Assembly (NCBI GenBank): GCA_020354275.1
Contig: CP070645.1
Span: 1,626,697 to 1,645,133 of the forward strand
Origin: Dehalococcoidales bacterium
GTDB taxonomy: Bacteria > Chloroflexota > Dehalococcoidia > Dehalococcoidales > UBA2162
Reading direction: 5' to 3'
Length of the DNA stretch: 18,437 nt
This document shows positions 1 to 7,858 of this stretch, piece by piece. The notes beneath the pieces are model-generated. The model ran no database searches. It was not told the origin of the DNA and saw only the letters and a list, made by a program, of their open reading frames with translations. Every line of letters starts with the position of its first letter. Within the stretch, counting starts at the first letter, position 1. A program made the translations under genes and the position numbers.

Positions 1-2
1 CT

Positions 3-797
3 ATGGAGCCAATAAGAGTAGTTGTACACGGAGCCTTGGGCAAACTAGGACGAGAGGTAGTAAATGGCATCTGCTCAGAATCCGAAACACAACTGGTTGG
101 TGCGATAGACTTACAGGCTTCTAAAAATTCTCTACCTCTGCCTGATGGTTCAGGCGAAGTCCCTCTTTCTACAGATTTAAATGAAATTCTCAGTAAATGT
201 CAGGCCGAAGTCCTGATAGATTCCACCGTTGCTAAAGCCACCATGCCTGCGGCACGCTTGGCTACCGAAAAGGGCATCAATCTGGTTATCGCCACCACCG
301 GTCTGAGTGCCGACGACCATACTGAGCTGGAAAGATTAGCTAAAGCTAACAAGGTCGGAATAGTGATGGCTCCAAACTTCGCTTTAGGAGCGGTTTTGAT
401 GATGCATCTAGCCAGGATAGCGGCTAAATACATGGACTATGCTGAAATCATAGAGTTGCACCACCACCTAAAGGCTGATGCGCCATCAGGAACGGCCAAA
501 TTGACAGCCAGAGTCATCGCAGAGGCTAGAGGGAAACCTTTCTCTCGACCCCCAGAGGGAGAGCAAACCTCAAAAAGTCGTGGCGAGAATATTGAGGGCG
601 TCTCTATTCATGCCGTAAGGCTACCAGGTCTCATGGCCCACCAGGAGGTAATCTTGGGCGTAGCCGGACAGACATTGACAATACGGCATGATACAATCAA
701 TCGAGAGTGCTATCTTCCTGGCATCATTATGGCTGTAAAAGAAGTAGTTAAGCGACCGGGATTTACATACGGTCTGGATGCTCTGCTTGGTCTATAG
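3..797 (+). CDS. dapB: 4-hydroxy-tetrahydrodipicolinate reductase (DapB)
   Basis: Cytoplasmic enzyme that reduces the DapA product to tetrahydrodipicolinate with NAD(P)H, a step of lysine/diaminopimelate synthesis. The 264-residue length is normal for the family. The N-terminal Rossmann fold shows the dinucleotide loop GALGKLG (residues 10-16), followed by ATTG (97-100) and APNFALGAV (123-131). The substrate-binding and catalytic block ELHHHLKADAPSGTA (151-165) carries the expected His pair, Lys157 and the DAPSGT signature. The start is the first ATG in the window, two bases from its edge, so its ribosome site cannot be seen. The position fits because the fold's first strand begins at residue 4. 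It heads a dapB-asd-dapA operon with 9 bases to asd. The gene order is the reverse of the pathway order. The function is secure. Confidence 0.96.
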   Translation: MEPIRVVVHGALGKLGREVVNGICSESETQLVGAIDLQASKNSLPLPDGSGEVPLSTDLNEILSKCQAEVLIDSTVAKATMPAARLATEKGINLVIATTGLSADDHTELERLAKANKVGIVMAPNFALGAVLMMHLARIAAKYMDYAEIIELHHHLKADAPSGTAKLTARVIAEARGKPFSRPPEGEQTSKSRGENIEGVSIHAVRLPGLMAHQEVILGVAGQTLTIRHDTINRECYLPGIIMAVKEVVKRPGFTYGLDALLGL

Positions 798-806
798 GAG
801 AGGTCA

Positions 807-1814
807 ATGAAACAGTATAAAGTAGCCATTGTCGGGGCTACCGGTGTAGTAGGACAGGAATTTATTAAAGTCCTGGAACAACGTAATTTCCCTATGGACT
901 CAATCAGTTTGCTGGCATCGGACCGCTCTGCAGGTAGAAAAATGATGGTCAATCACCAGGAGATTGAAGTTAAGGAGACCACTTCCGAGTCTTTCCACGG
1001 GATAGATATTGCCCTCTTCTCTGCCGGTGCTGAAACCAGCCGTTACTTCTCACCCGTAGCTGCCCGGTCTGGGACAGTGGTCATTGATAATAGTTCTGCT
1101 TTCAGGATGGTATCTACCGTACCACTGGTAGTGCCTGAGGTTAATCCTGGAGATATTCAAAACCACAGGGGGATTATCGCTAACCCAAATTGCTCTACTA
1201 TTCAAATGGTAACGTGCCTGTATCCACTACACAGGGTAAACCCCATAAAACGTATTATTGTGGATACCTATCAGGCAGTTTCTGGTACAGGGCGGGCTGC
1301 GGTGGAGGAATTGTCCACACAGACCAAGCAGGTACTGGATGGACAAAGCACCATCCCGCATGTTTACCCTCACCAGATAGCTTTTAATATCCTGCCTGAG
1401 ATAGACGTTTTCCTGGACAATGGTTATACCAAAGAAGAGTGGAAGATGGTGGAGGAAACAAAAAAGATAATGCATGCTGATGACATAGCCATCTCAGCTA
1501 CCTGCGTGCGTGTGCCAGTCATAACAGGACATAGTGAGGCTGTTCATGTAGAATTTTCCAACGCCATGTCACCCGACGACGCACGGCGTATCCTCGCTCA
1601 AGCCCCCGGAATAAAAGTGCTAGACGACCCTGTTATCAGCCTTTATCCGCAACCATGGTCGGCGGCCGGTACTGACGAAGTCTTTGTGGGACGTATCCGC
1701 CGTGATGCCTCTAACGCCCGCAGTCTGGTAATGTGGATTGTAGCCGACAACCTGCGTAAGGGAGCCGCCCTGAATGCTGTACAGATTGCCGAAGAGTTAA
1801 TAAAAAGTGAATGA
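807..1814 (+). CDS. asd: aspartate-semialdehyde dehydrogenase
   Basis: Reduces aspartyl phosphate to aspartate semialdehyde with NADPH. This is the branch point to lysine, threonine and methionine. The protein has 335 residues, a normal length. The nucleotide loop GATGVVGQ is at residues 10-17, the catalytic cysteine is Cys129 in ANPNCSTIQ (125-133), and the acid/base and substrate residues are in RVPVITGHSE (235-244), with Arg235 and His242. The C-terminal FVGRIRRD stretch is also typical. An AGGAGAGG ribosome site sits just upstream of the ATG and overlaps the dapB stop region, which suggests coupled translation. dapA follows 22 bases downstream. It supplies the substrate for DapA next door. 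No odd features were seen. Confidence 0.97.
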   Translation: MKQYKVAIVGATGVVGQEFIKVLEQRNFPMDSISLLASDRSAGRKMMVNHQEIEVKETTSESFHGIDIALFSAGAETSRYFSPVAARSGTVVIDNSSAFRMVSTVPLVVPEVNPGDIQNHRGIIANPNCSTIQMVTCLYPLHRVNPIKRIIVDTYQAVSGTGRAAVEELSTQTKQVLDGQSTIPHVYPHQIAFNILPEIDVFLDNGYTKEEWKMVEETKKIMHADDIAISATCVRVPVITGHSEAVHVEFSNAMSPDDARRILAQAPGIKVLDDPVISLYPQPWSAAGTDEVFVGRIRRDASNARSLVMWIVADNLRKGAALNAVQIAEELIKSE

Positions 1815-1836
1815 ATTCACCAGGGAGGGGAGGTAA

Positions 1837-2727
1837 ATGAACAAAATAGGACGACTGCTAACTGCAATGGTCACACCCATAAATGAAGAAGGAGCCGTAG
1901 ACTATGAACAGGCTAAAAAACTGGCCCTGGCCTTGCTTGACTCGGGGAGTGAAGGCCTGGTGGTAGTCGGCACTACCGGGGAATCACCTACACTTGTCCG
2001 AAAAGAGGAAATGCGCCTGTTCAGTGAAATTAAGTCAGCAGTGGGCGACAGGGGAACAGTGGTGGCAGGCACCGGGAGCAACAGTACCGCGGAAGCTGTG
2101 GAGGCTACCAAAGAAGCCGAGAAGACCGGTGTGGATGCCTGCCTGCTGGTAGTCCCTTACTATAACAAACCCACCCAGGAAGGTCTATACCAGCACTTTA
2201 AGACTATTGCTGAGAGCACCAGGTTACCCTGCATTCTGTATAATGTCCCCTCCCGCACCGTTACCAGCCTGTCAACCGAAACAGTTATCAGGCTGAGCCA
2301 TATTGATAACATTGCCGGGATTAAAGAGGCTTCCAGTAATCTGGAACATGTTGCGGCAATAATCAATAATTGCCGGGACGACTTCCTGGTGTGGAGCGGT
2401 AATGATACCGATACGCTGCCCATACTCGCCCTTGGTGGTTATGGAGTGATCAGTGTTGCCTCGCATCTCGTTGGTCAACAGATTAATGACCTTATTTATA
2501 ATTTCATTAACGGTAATACTAATGAAGCCGCTGCCATTCACCGCAACCTTATACCGCTTATCAACGCCCTGTTTGTAGTTTCTAATCCCATCCCGGTGAA
2601 ATATGCCTTAAACCACATCGGCTTCAATGTCGGTAAACCACGGTTGCCCCTGACCGAACCGGATGAAAAAACAGCCGCCCTGATAAAGGACACATTGAAG
2701 AAATACAGGATTGACCTTCCGGTGTAA
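1837..2727 (+). CDS. dapA: 4-hydroxy-tetrahydrodipicolinate synthase (DapA)
   Basis: Condenses pyruvate with aspartate semialdehyde in the first committed step of lysine/diaminopimelate synthesis. It is a 296-residue TIM-barrel aldolase. All the classic residues are visible with a constant offset of two from the E. coli enzyme: Thr46 and Thr47 in GTTGES (45-50), Tyr109 in VPYYNKP, Tyr135 and Arg140 in YNVPSRT (135-141), and the Schiff-base Lys163 in AGIKEAS (160-166). A very purine-rich ribosome site (GGAGGGGAGG, 1824-1833) precedes the ATG. It is the last gene of the operon. The next gene on the other strand ends 36 bases away, so the two transcripts converge. No convincing hairpin terminator was seen in that gap. 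Confidence 0.97.
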   Translation: MNKIGRLLTAMVTPINEEGAVDYEQAKKLALALLDSGSEGLVVVGTTGESPTLVRKEEMRLFSEIKSAVGDRGTVVAGTGSNSTAEAVEATKEAEKTGVDACLLVVPYYNKPTQEGLYQHFKTIAESTRLPCILYNVPSRTVTSLSTETVIRLSHIDNIAGIKEASSNLEHVAAIINNCRDDFLVWSGNDTDTLPILALGGYGVISVASHLVGQQINDLIYNFINGNTNEAAAIHRNLIPLINALFVVSNPIPVKYALNHIGFNVGKPRLPLTEPDEKTAALIKDTLKKYRIDLPV

Positions 2728-2763
2728 CCAAGAGTCCGGTAGCCTAAAAACAGGTGCCCATAA

Positions 2764-3219
2764 TCAGAGATACATTCGAAACCCATGGGCTGAGTCCTCA
2801 AAGCCTGATGATTGGTAAAACTGGTGCGCTTCCGGACGCTTCTTGTTACTGCTCAACTGAATTTTATAGCACCCTGCTTCTTTTGCCCGGGCTATAGCAT
2901 AGTCCATGAGTAATCTACCCAAGCCCCTTCGTCGGTAGCTGCTGTCCACCATCATATTCTCTATCAATGCCCAGGGTAGGGCACTATGTGAAAGGTTGGG
3001 GATAATGAGCAGCACCATGGTACCTAGAACAATCCCGTTCTCTTCGACCACCAGTAGTTCATATCCCGGCACATTCTGGATCTCATTAAAAACACGCTGG
3101 TAATCATCTCCGGGAGAACCCCGTTTCAACTCCTGCTGAGAAGTGGTAATGACCAACTCCTGATAAAGCTCCAGAATGCGGGGTAAATCATGCTCAGCCG
3201 CTGCCCTGACGATGGCCAC
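2764..3219 (-). CDS. GNAT-family N-acetyltransferase
   Basis: Acetyl-CoA-dependent acyltransferase of about 151 residues; the substrate is unknown. Motif A of the GNAT fold is clear: a beta-strand ending MMVDSSY, then the pyrophosphate-binding RRRGLGR loop and a helix LLMDYAIARAKEAG. The C-terminal part has the usual FYQSSGFE element. The reading frame is open further upstream, to about 3300, which would overlap the end of purA. However, a good ribosome site (AGGGAGG, 3231-3237) lies 11 bases before a GTG at 3219, directly in front of the conserved N-terminus VAIVRAA. I therefore place the start at GTG 3219, 29 bases after purA. It is likely the last gene of the ino1-to-purA transcript. No functional link to purA can be read from the sequence, and assignment to RimI or another subgroup is not possible by eye. 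Confidence 0.85.
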   Translation of the reverse strand: MAIVRAAAEHDLPRILELYQELVITTSQQELKRGSPGDDYQRVFNEIQNVPGYELLVVEENGIVLGTMVLLIIPNLSHSALPWALIENMMVDSSYRRRGLGRLLMDYAIARAKEAGCYKIQLSSNKKRPEAHQFYQSSGFEDSAHGFRMYL

Positions 3220-3230
3220 CGTACCTGAAA

Positions 3231-3237
3231 CCTCCCT
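3231..3237 (-). promoter_or_regulatory. ribosome binding site deciding the GNAT start
   Basis: AGGGAGG on the minus strand lies 11 bases before the GTG at 3219. It supports a start after the purA stop rather than the longer reading that overlaps purA. Confidence 0.65.
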
Positions 3238-3248
3238 GCTATATGCCG

Positions 3249-4532
3249 TTAAAAGGCCGGCCTGACCTGGATAGTCTGGGAACGCTCCGGACCAACACAA
3301 ACAAGGCTTACCGGGCAGTTAATTAGCTCTGCAATTCTATCCAGATATTGCCGGGCCGGCTCCGGCAGCTGTTCGTATTCCCTGATATCTGTGGTCGGGG
3401 TCTGCCATCCAGGCAGTTCCTCGTAAACCGGCTCACACCTTTCCAGATCGTTGACATTGCCGGGGAAATAGTCAATGGTCCGGCCATCAAGACGGTAGGC
3501 AACACAAATCTTCAGTGCGGGTAACGTATCCAGAATGTCAAACCGTGTTATTGCAGCACCGGTAAAACCGTTGACCCGTTTACTGAAACGACCGGCAACA
3601 GCATCAAACCAGCCACAGCGACGCGGCCGGCCGGTGACGGTACCATATTCGTGAGCCCTTTCTCTGATCTGGTCACTGATTTCATCGTTTAGTTCAGTAG
3701 GCATCGGCCCGGTACCAACCCTGGTACAGTAAGCCTTGTAAACACCCAGAATAGAGCTTATCCGGTTTGGCCCGATACCGGCCCCCAATGAGCCCCCTCC
3801 GGCCAGCGGTGAAGAGGACGTGGTGTAGGGATAGGTGCCGAAATCGGGATCAAGCAGAGTACCCTGTGCCCCCTCCAGTAATACCGGTTCCTGTCTGTCG
3901 ATCATCTCCTCTATCATTGCGGTTGTTTCGCGGATATAAGGGGTGAGGAATTCGCCATACTGGCAATACTGCTGGTAGATTTCATCTAACGATAACGGCT
4001 CTACCCCGAAAACTCTGGTTAAAATAGCGTTCTTATATTCAAGCAAGGAACTCAGCCTTTCCTTAAAGGCAACTTTATCAAGAAGATCTCCGATCCTGAT
4101 TCCCAGCCTGGCTGTCTTATCGGTAAAAGCAGGGCCTATACCCCTTCGGGTTGTACCTATTGCTTTGCCGCCACGTGATTCTTCTTCCAGGCCATCAAGC
4201 AGAGTGTGATACGGCATAATCAGATGGGCGCGGTCACTGATATTCAGCATTGAAGTATCGACGTTATTTTGCTTAAGCAAATCTATTTCCTCAACCAGGA
4301 CTTCTGGATTAATCACCACACCGTTGCCGATAATGCAAACGGTTTGTTTGGAAAATATTCCCGAAGGCACAAGACGCAAAGCATACTTACCGAAGGGATT
4401 AATAATAGTATGCCCGGCATTGTCACCACCGGAGAAACGAACCACCATCTTCGCTTTTCCGGCAAGCAGGTCAACCACTTTACCCTTGCCCTCATCACCC
4501 CACTGGGCGCCAATTACTGCAACGACTGGCAT
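3249..4532 (-). CDS. purA: adenylosuccinate synthetase
   Basis: GTP-dependent ligation of aspartate to IMP, the first committed step to AMP; a cytoplasmic homodimer in the family. It has 427 residues from the chosen start, against about 430 in E. coli. The GTP/IMP loop GDEGKGK (12-18) contains catalytic Asp13, and GDNAGHT (36-42) contains catalytic His41. Further signatures are TTRRGIGPAF, LEGAQGTLLD, TRVGTGPMPTE and TGRPRRCGWFDAV. The frame stays open 36 codons upstream, but an AGGAGGAG ribosome site (4537-4544) sits just before the ATG at 4532 and the family N-terminus begins exactly there. Its start lies 32 bases after the stop of the phosphatidyltransferase gene, so it is probably co-transcribed with the inositol-lipid genes. 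No unusual residues were noticed. Confidence 0.97.
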   Translation of the reverse strand: MPVVAVIGAQWGDEGKGKVVDLLAGKAKMVVRFSGGDNAGHTIINPFGKYALRLVPSGIFSKQTVCIIGNGVVINPEVLVEEIDLLKQNNVDTSMLNISDRAHLIMPYHTLLDGLEEESRGGKAIGTTRRGIGPAFTDKTARLGIRIGDLLDKVAFKERLSSLLEYKNAILTRVFGVEPLSLDEIYQQYCQYGEFLTPYIRETTAMIEEMIDRQEPVLLEGAQGTLLDPDFGTYPYTTSSSPLAGGGSLGAGIGPNRISSILGVYKAYCTRVGTGPMPTELNDEISDQIRERAHEYGTVTGRPRRCGWFDAVAGRFSKRVNGFTGAAITRFDILDTLPALKICVAYRLDGRTIDYFPGNVNDLERCEPVYEELPGWQTPTTDIREYEQLPEPARQYLDRIAELINCPVSLVCVGPERSQTIQVRPAF

Positions 4533-4536
4533 TTTA

Positions 4537-4544
4537 CTCCTCCT
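4537..4544 (-). promoter_or_regulatory. ribosome binding site of purA
   Basis: AGGAGGAG on the minus strand, four bases before the ATG at 4532. It selects this start over longer in-frame readings that run into the preceding gene. Confidence 0.75.
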
Positions 4545-4564
4545 GAAAAAAGATCTATAAACGG

Positions 4565-5161
4565 TTAGTCTTTTACGTGACGCCTGATATAAATTACCCT
4601 TTGCAGGATTGTAACCACGCTGAACACTATAATAATACACAGGGCAATTGTTAAGGCAAAATTGAATTGGCTTAGCAGAAGCCCCAGCGCCAGTACCACC
4701 ACTCTCTCCGCACGTGTAAACAAACCAACCCGGCAGTCCACACCTATTGCCTCTGCCCTGGCCCGCATATAACTCACCATCAACGAACTAACCAAGGCAA
4801 AACCAACGATTACGACTTCAGCTGCCGTGTTCCCCCGAGCATAAACAAATAGAATAGCCAGCAACAGCAGGGACTCGGAAATGCGATCAAGTGTGGCATC
4901 AAGAACAGCCCCGAAACGGGTTGCTTTATTGGCATGACGGGCCAGCGCACCATCCAGTAAATCGAAAAACCCGGCAACCAGTACCATAAAACCGGCGGCA
5001 AATAGGTGGTTGGTAACAATGAGGACTGCTGTTCCGGAAGTTAAGACAAAACCAAACCAGCTGAGGAAATTAGGAGATACCGGTACCAGATCCAGCAGTT
5101 TTACTACAGGCCGACTCAGATAGTTGGATAGAGCTCTACGGACTTCGGATAACTCAGCCAT
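4565..5161 (-). CDS. CDP-alcohol phosphatidyltransferase, phosphatidylinositol-phosphate synthase-like (PgsA1-like)
   Basis: Integral membrane enzyme of 198 residues that transfers a phosphatidyl group from CDP-diacylglycerol to an alcohol. The family signature is complete: Asp67, Asp70-Gly71, Ala74-Arg75, Gly84, Asp88 and Asp92, in FFDLLDGALAR...RFGAVLDATLD. Several hydrophobic helices follow. Around the signature it resembles the mycobacterial phosphatidylinositol-phosphate synthase PgsA1: a TRFGAVLDATxDRIS block (81-95), SYMRARAEA (130-138), a TRAER block (149-153) and VVTILQRV (182-189). Those latter positions flank the alcohol-phosphate pocket in that family. With an inositol-phosphate synthase and a PimA-like enzyme just upstream, inositol phosphate is the likely acceptor. 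A phosphatidylglycerophosphate synthase remains possible. AGGGA precedes the ATG, and a TATAAT-like stretch lies in the 93-base gap upstream. No PatA-like acyltransferase lies between this gene and its neighbour. Confidence 0.85.
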   Translation of the reverse strand: MAELSEVRRALSNYLSRPVVKLLDLVPVSPNFLSWFGFVLTSGTAVLIVTNHLFAAGFMVLVAGFFDLLDGALARHANKATRFGAVLDATLDRISESLLLLAILFVYARGNTAAEVVIVGFALVSSLMVSYMRARAEAIGVDCRVGLFTRAERVVVLALGLLLSQFNFALTIALCIIIVFSVVTILQRVIYIRRHVKD

Positions 5162-5254
5162 TCTATTTTGTTTCCCTCAAGGTATATTATAATAACCCCG
5201 TTAACTAAATCTACTACTCAAATGAAACTGACTGGACCCCTGATCTGCTAGTCA

Positions 5255-6391
5255 CTAATTCTTTGAGTGTTCGTCAATTGCCTTCTCATAGAAATTAAAT
5301 ATTCTCTGAGTGATGCTTTCCCAGTTATAGTCCAGGGCTTTTTGTCTGCCCTTGACCGCCATCTTTGTTCTGGTTTCTTCATCGCTCAACACATGAACCA
5401 GGGCACGTGCCAGCTCGCTGGCGTTCTGTGGTGGCACCAGAAAACCATCTTCACCATGACTGACCACACTGGCATATCCTTCTATGTTGGTAGCCACCAC
5501 GGGCTTGCCCATTGCCATCGCCTCAAGCAGGACAATACCGAAACTCTCGCGGCTTGTTGCCGGAGCACAGAAAACATCGGCTGTCTTATAATACCGTGGT
5601 TTATCATCTTCAGAAACAAAACCAACAAAAATAACATCATTTTCCAACCGGTGTAGCCTTACCCATCTTTCATATCTCTTACGGAGCCTGGTGCCGGGCC
5701 CGGCAATAATCAGCCTTGTATCGTGAATTTCCGGTTTGACCTGCAAATAGGCCTTAAGTAGGTAATTGACACCTTTACGGAATTCCAACCGCCCCAGGAA
5801 CAATATATTCTTTTTACCATCACAAAACTGCTCGATTGGCGGTAAATCCAGAGAGAATTGCTCAATATCAATACCATTGGGAATAATCTCGAACGGACCC
5901 GGGATATAGCGACTGGCATAATTCATGGCCGTTCTAGATACCGCAATCTTACCATGAAGCTTGTGGAGCCTGCGGCTAATCATCCAGCTACTGATAGGCC
6001 TGCCCCAATTATAGCCGGGTTTACCTTGATTAGCATGGAAAGTGCCCACATTAACCGTGTTAGAGAAGCGGAGTATGGCACTACAAAGCATGGGCATGAA
6101 GGGTTCATGGAGGTGAATAATATCGAAATTTTCTCTGGCCAGGACTTCTTTGATGGTAGGACCCAGCCTTAGTGATATACTGACACGGATTATTGATTCA
6201 CTACTGGGAATAGGATACGGTCTGCCTATTGGTATGAACCTGTCTCCAAAATCGCTTATTTCCCTGGATGCCGGGGCAATAACCTTAACCTCATGACCCA
6301 TCCGAGTTATATACCGTTCCAGCGATGAGATATGACTGGAGACCCCACCCGGGTGGGCAAAGTCATAAGGGGAGACTAGTGCTATTTTCAT
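5255..6391 (-). CDS. GT4 glycosyltransferase, PimA-like (phosphatidylinositol mannosyltransferase candidate)
   Basis: Retaining GT-B glycosyltransferase of 378 residues. The N-terminal domain has the PGGV loop (14-17), HLHEP (93-97) and a His119 in GTFHANQ. The C-terminal nucleotide-sugar domain has LGRLEFRKG (199-207, with Arg201 and Lys206) and the E-x7-E element starting at Glu282 in RESFGIVLLEA. The arrangement, including KIALVSPYDF at the start, GRPYPIP near residue 60 and ADVFCAP before the E-x7-E motif, follows mycobacterial PimA closely. PimA puts mannose from GDP-mannose on phosphatidylinositol at the inner membrane face. Genes for inositol-phosphate synthase (120 bases upstream) and a PIP-synthase-like enzyme (93 bases downstream) fit that role. 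The sugar donor and acceptor cannot be proved from sequence. The ribosome site is weak: GAGG about 15 bases before the ATG. Confidence 0.82.
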   Translation of the reverse strand: MKIALVSPYDFAHPGGVSSHISSLERYITRMGHEVKVIAPASREISDFGDRFIPIGRPYPIPSSESIIRVSISLRLGPTIKEVLARENFDIIHLHEPFMPMLCSAILRFSNTVNVGTFHANQGKPGYNWGRPISSWMISRRLHKLHGKIAVSRTAMNYASRYIPGPFEIIPNGIDIEQFSLDLPPIEQFCDGKKNILFLGRLEFRKGVNYLLKAYLQVKPEIHDTRLIIAGPGTRLRKRYERWVRLHRLENDVIFVGFVSEDDKPRYYKTADVFCAPATSRESFGIVLLEAMAMGKPVVATNIEGYASVVSHGEDGFLVPPQNASELARALVHVLSDEETRTKMAVKGRQKALDYNWESITQRIFNFYEKAIDEHSKN

Positions 6392-6511
6392 CAGTAGTTG
6401 CTAAAACCTCACCACAAATTTAGGTAACCAAAATACCTATTTACAGCTTATTAGCCATTCAGCTACTCATCTCCCGGTCTTAAGCCCAATCTCTTTCGAT
6501 AGATGTAATTA

Positions 6512-7636
6512 TCAACCCCCTAATTTATTGTTCTCTTCTCCCATTGCAGTACTGATTTTTTCAAGATGATTAGCACTAATAAAGTCTTCTACCATCCGAC
6601 GGGCTTCATCATCTGTATACTGGACGGGCGGTGATTTCATGAAATAGGATGACGGGGCTATCAGTGCACCGGTCAATCCTCGTTCCAGGGCAAGTTTAGT
6701 GCACCTGATTGCATCAATGACCACCCCAGCCGAGTTCGGGCTATCCCAGACTTCAAGTTTCAACTCCAGGTTTAAAGGAACATCACCAAAGGTACGGCCC
6801 TCCATCCTGACATGACAGAACTTACGGTCATCCAGCCACGGGACATAATCGCTGGGCCCGACATGGATATTTTCCTTCTCAAGGTCATAGTCAAGCTGAG
6901 AAGTAACGGCGCTGGTCTTGGATATTTTCTTGGACTCAAGCCTTTCCCGTTCGAGCATATTAAGGAAGTCGGTGTTACCTCCAAAATTCAACTGATAGGT
7001 CCTTTCCAGTTTGACACCACGGTTACCAAATAACCTGGTAAGTACCCTGTGGACAATAGTAGCACCAACCTGAGATTTTATATCATCACCAATTACCGGC
7101 AGCTCTCTCTCTTTAAACCTTTCCTGCCAGTATTGTTCCCGGGCGATAAATTGAGGAATACAGTTGACAAAACCGCACCCCGCAGCCAGTATCTGTTCAA
7201 CATACCATTTGGTAGCTTCCTCGCTGCCCACCGGAAGGTAATTCAGCACCACATCGGTCTGTGTCTCCCGTAAGATTTTTACAATATTTGCCGTTGGTCC
7301 AGGCGCCTTTTCAATTATTTCAGATAAATATTTACCCAGTCCGTCATGGGTCATGCCCCGATGAACCTTGACGCCCATCTTAGGGACATCGGTAAATTTA
7401 TAAGTATTATTTGGCGGAGTAAAGATGGCCTCTGCTAAGTCCTTACCCACCTTGTTCTTATCAATATCAAAGGCAGCCACGAAATTAATATCTTTTATGT
7501 GGTACCCTCCGAGATTAACGTGCATAATCCCGGGTACAAAATCGCCATCTTTGGCATTTTGATAATAGTGGACGCCCTGTACCAATGAAGAAGCACAGTT
7601 GCCCACACCTATTATTGCAACATTTATGCTACCCAT
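6512..7636 (-). CDS. ino1: inositol-3-phosphate synthase, actinobacterial type
   Basis: Converts glucose-6-phosphate to 1L-myo-inositol-3-phosphate with bound NAD, giving the head group for inositol lipids or inositol solutes. It has 374 residues from the chosen start, close to the mycobacterial enzyme and shorter than the eukaryotic form. The NAD loop is GVGNCASSLVQG (10-21). Family blocks are NYLPVGSE (132-139), GFVNCIPQFIA (155-165), GDDIKSQVGAT (183-193) with the catalytic lysine region, LNFGGNTDFLNM (217-228), GPSDYVPWLDDRK and DSPNSAGVVIDA. The frame opens 13 codons earlier, but AAAGGAGGAAGG (7644-7655) stands directly before the ATG at 7636, so that start is preferred. It is the first gene of the inositol-lipid/purA run, 222 bases after truB, with an odd triple TATAAT array in front. 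Confidence 0.92.
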   Translation of the reverse strand: MGSINVAIIGVGNCASSLVQGVHYYQNAKDGDFVPGIMHVNLGGYHIKDINFVAAFDIDKNKVGKDLAEAIFTPPNNTYKFTDVPKMGVKVHRGMTHDGLGKYLSEIIEKAPGPTANIVKILRETQTDVVLNYLPVGSEEATKWYVEQILAAGCGFVNCIPQFIAREQYWQERFKERELPVIGDDIKSQVGATIVHRVLTRLFGNRGVKLERTYQLNFGGNTDFLNMLERERLESKKISKTSAVTSQLDYDLEKENIHVGPSDYVPWLDDRKFCHVRMEGRTFGDVPLNLELKLEVWDSPNSAGVVIDAIRCTKLALERGLTGALIAPSSYFMKSPPVQYTDDEARRMVEDFISANHLEKISTAMGEENNKLGG

Positions 7637-7643
7637 AAATCGA

Positions 7644-7655
7644 CCTTCCTCCTTT
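7644..7655 (-). promoter_or_regulatory. ribosome binding site deciding the ino1 start
   Basis: AAAGGAGGAAGG on the minus strand, ending seven bases before the ATG at 7636. Two earlier in-frame ATGs (7660 and 7675) have no ribosome site. They arise inside the 15-bp repeat array. Confidence 0.8.
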
Positions 7656-7657
7656 CT

Positions 7658-7685
7658 CATAGCATTATATCCCATAGCATTATAT
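7658..7685. repeat. two 13-bp direct repeats, 15-bp period
   Basis: CATAGCATTATAT occurs at 7658-7670 and again at 7673-7685. A third, degenerate copy (about 8 of 13 matching) follows at 7688-7700. It lies in the leader of ino1. Confidence 0.9.
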
Positions 7686-7699
7686 ACTATGAGATTATA
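7664..7699 (-). promoter_or_regulatory. array of three perfect TATAAT boxes before ino1
   Basis: On the minus strand TATAAT appears at 7699-7694, 7684-7679 and 7669-7664, exactly 15 bases apart and directly upstream of the ino1 ribosome site. Each hexamer equals the sigma-70 -10 consensus. No good -35 hexamer was found 16-18 bases upstream of any of the three. The array may be a promoter with stacked -10 boxes, or a slipped duplication of one box. The sequence itself is certain, but activity is an inference. Confidence 0.5.
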
Positions 7700-7858
7700 C
7701 CTTAGTTATTGGTTTGTATTACCTACAACCCAGAATACCTAATTTTTATCTCTTGTCTACCTGCTTATGATTAATATACCCCGCCACTTTTCACCACCAG
7801 CTTCATAATGTCAACCACTAAATACGGGCATTCGCCAGAAACCGTGAATAAAATGTGG

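Noticed and set aside
2728..2763. Bidirectional terminator between dapA and the GNAT gene
   Set aside because: The 36-base gap between convergent genes has no convincing inverted repeat or T-run.
3220..3300. N-terminal extension of the GNAT protein overlapping purA
   Set aside because: The extension has no family similarity, while a ribosome site and GTG at 3219 fit the conserved N-terminus.
4533..4640. 36-codon N-terminal extension of PurA into the phosphatidyltransferase gene
   Set aside because: AGGAGGAG directly before the ATG at 4532 and the family N-terminus set the start there.
5162..5254. TATAAT-like stretch as a separate promoter for the phosphatidyltransferase gene
   Set aside because: The hexamer is present near 5187 on the minus strand, but no -35 at proper spacing was found, so it is mentioned only in the gene entry.
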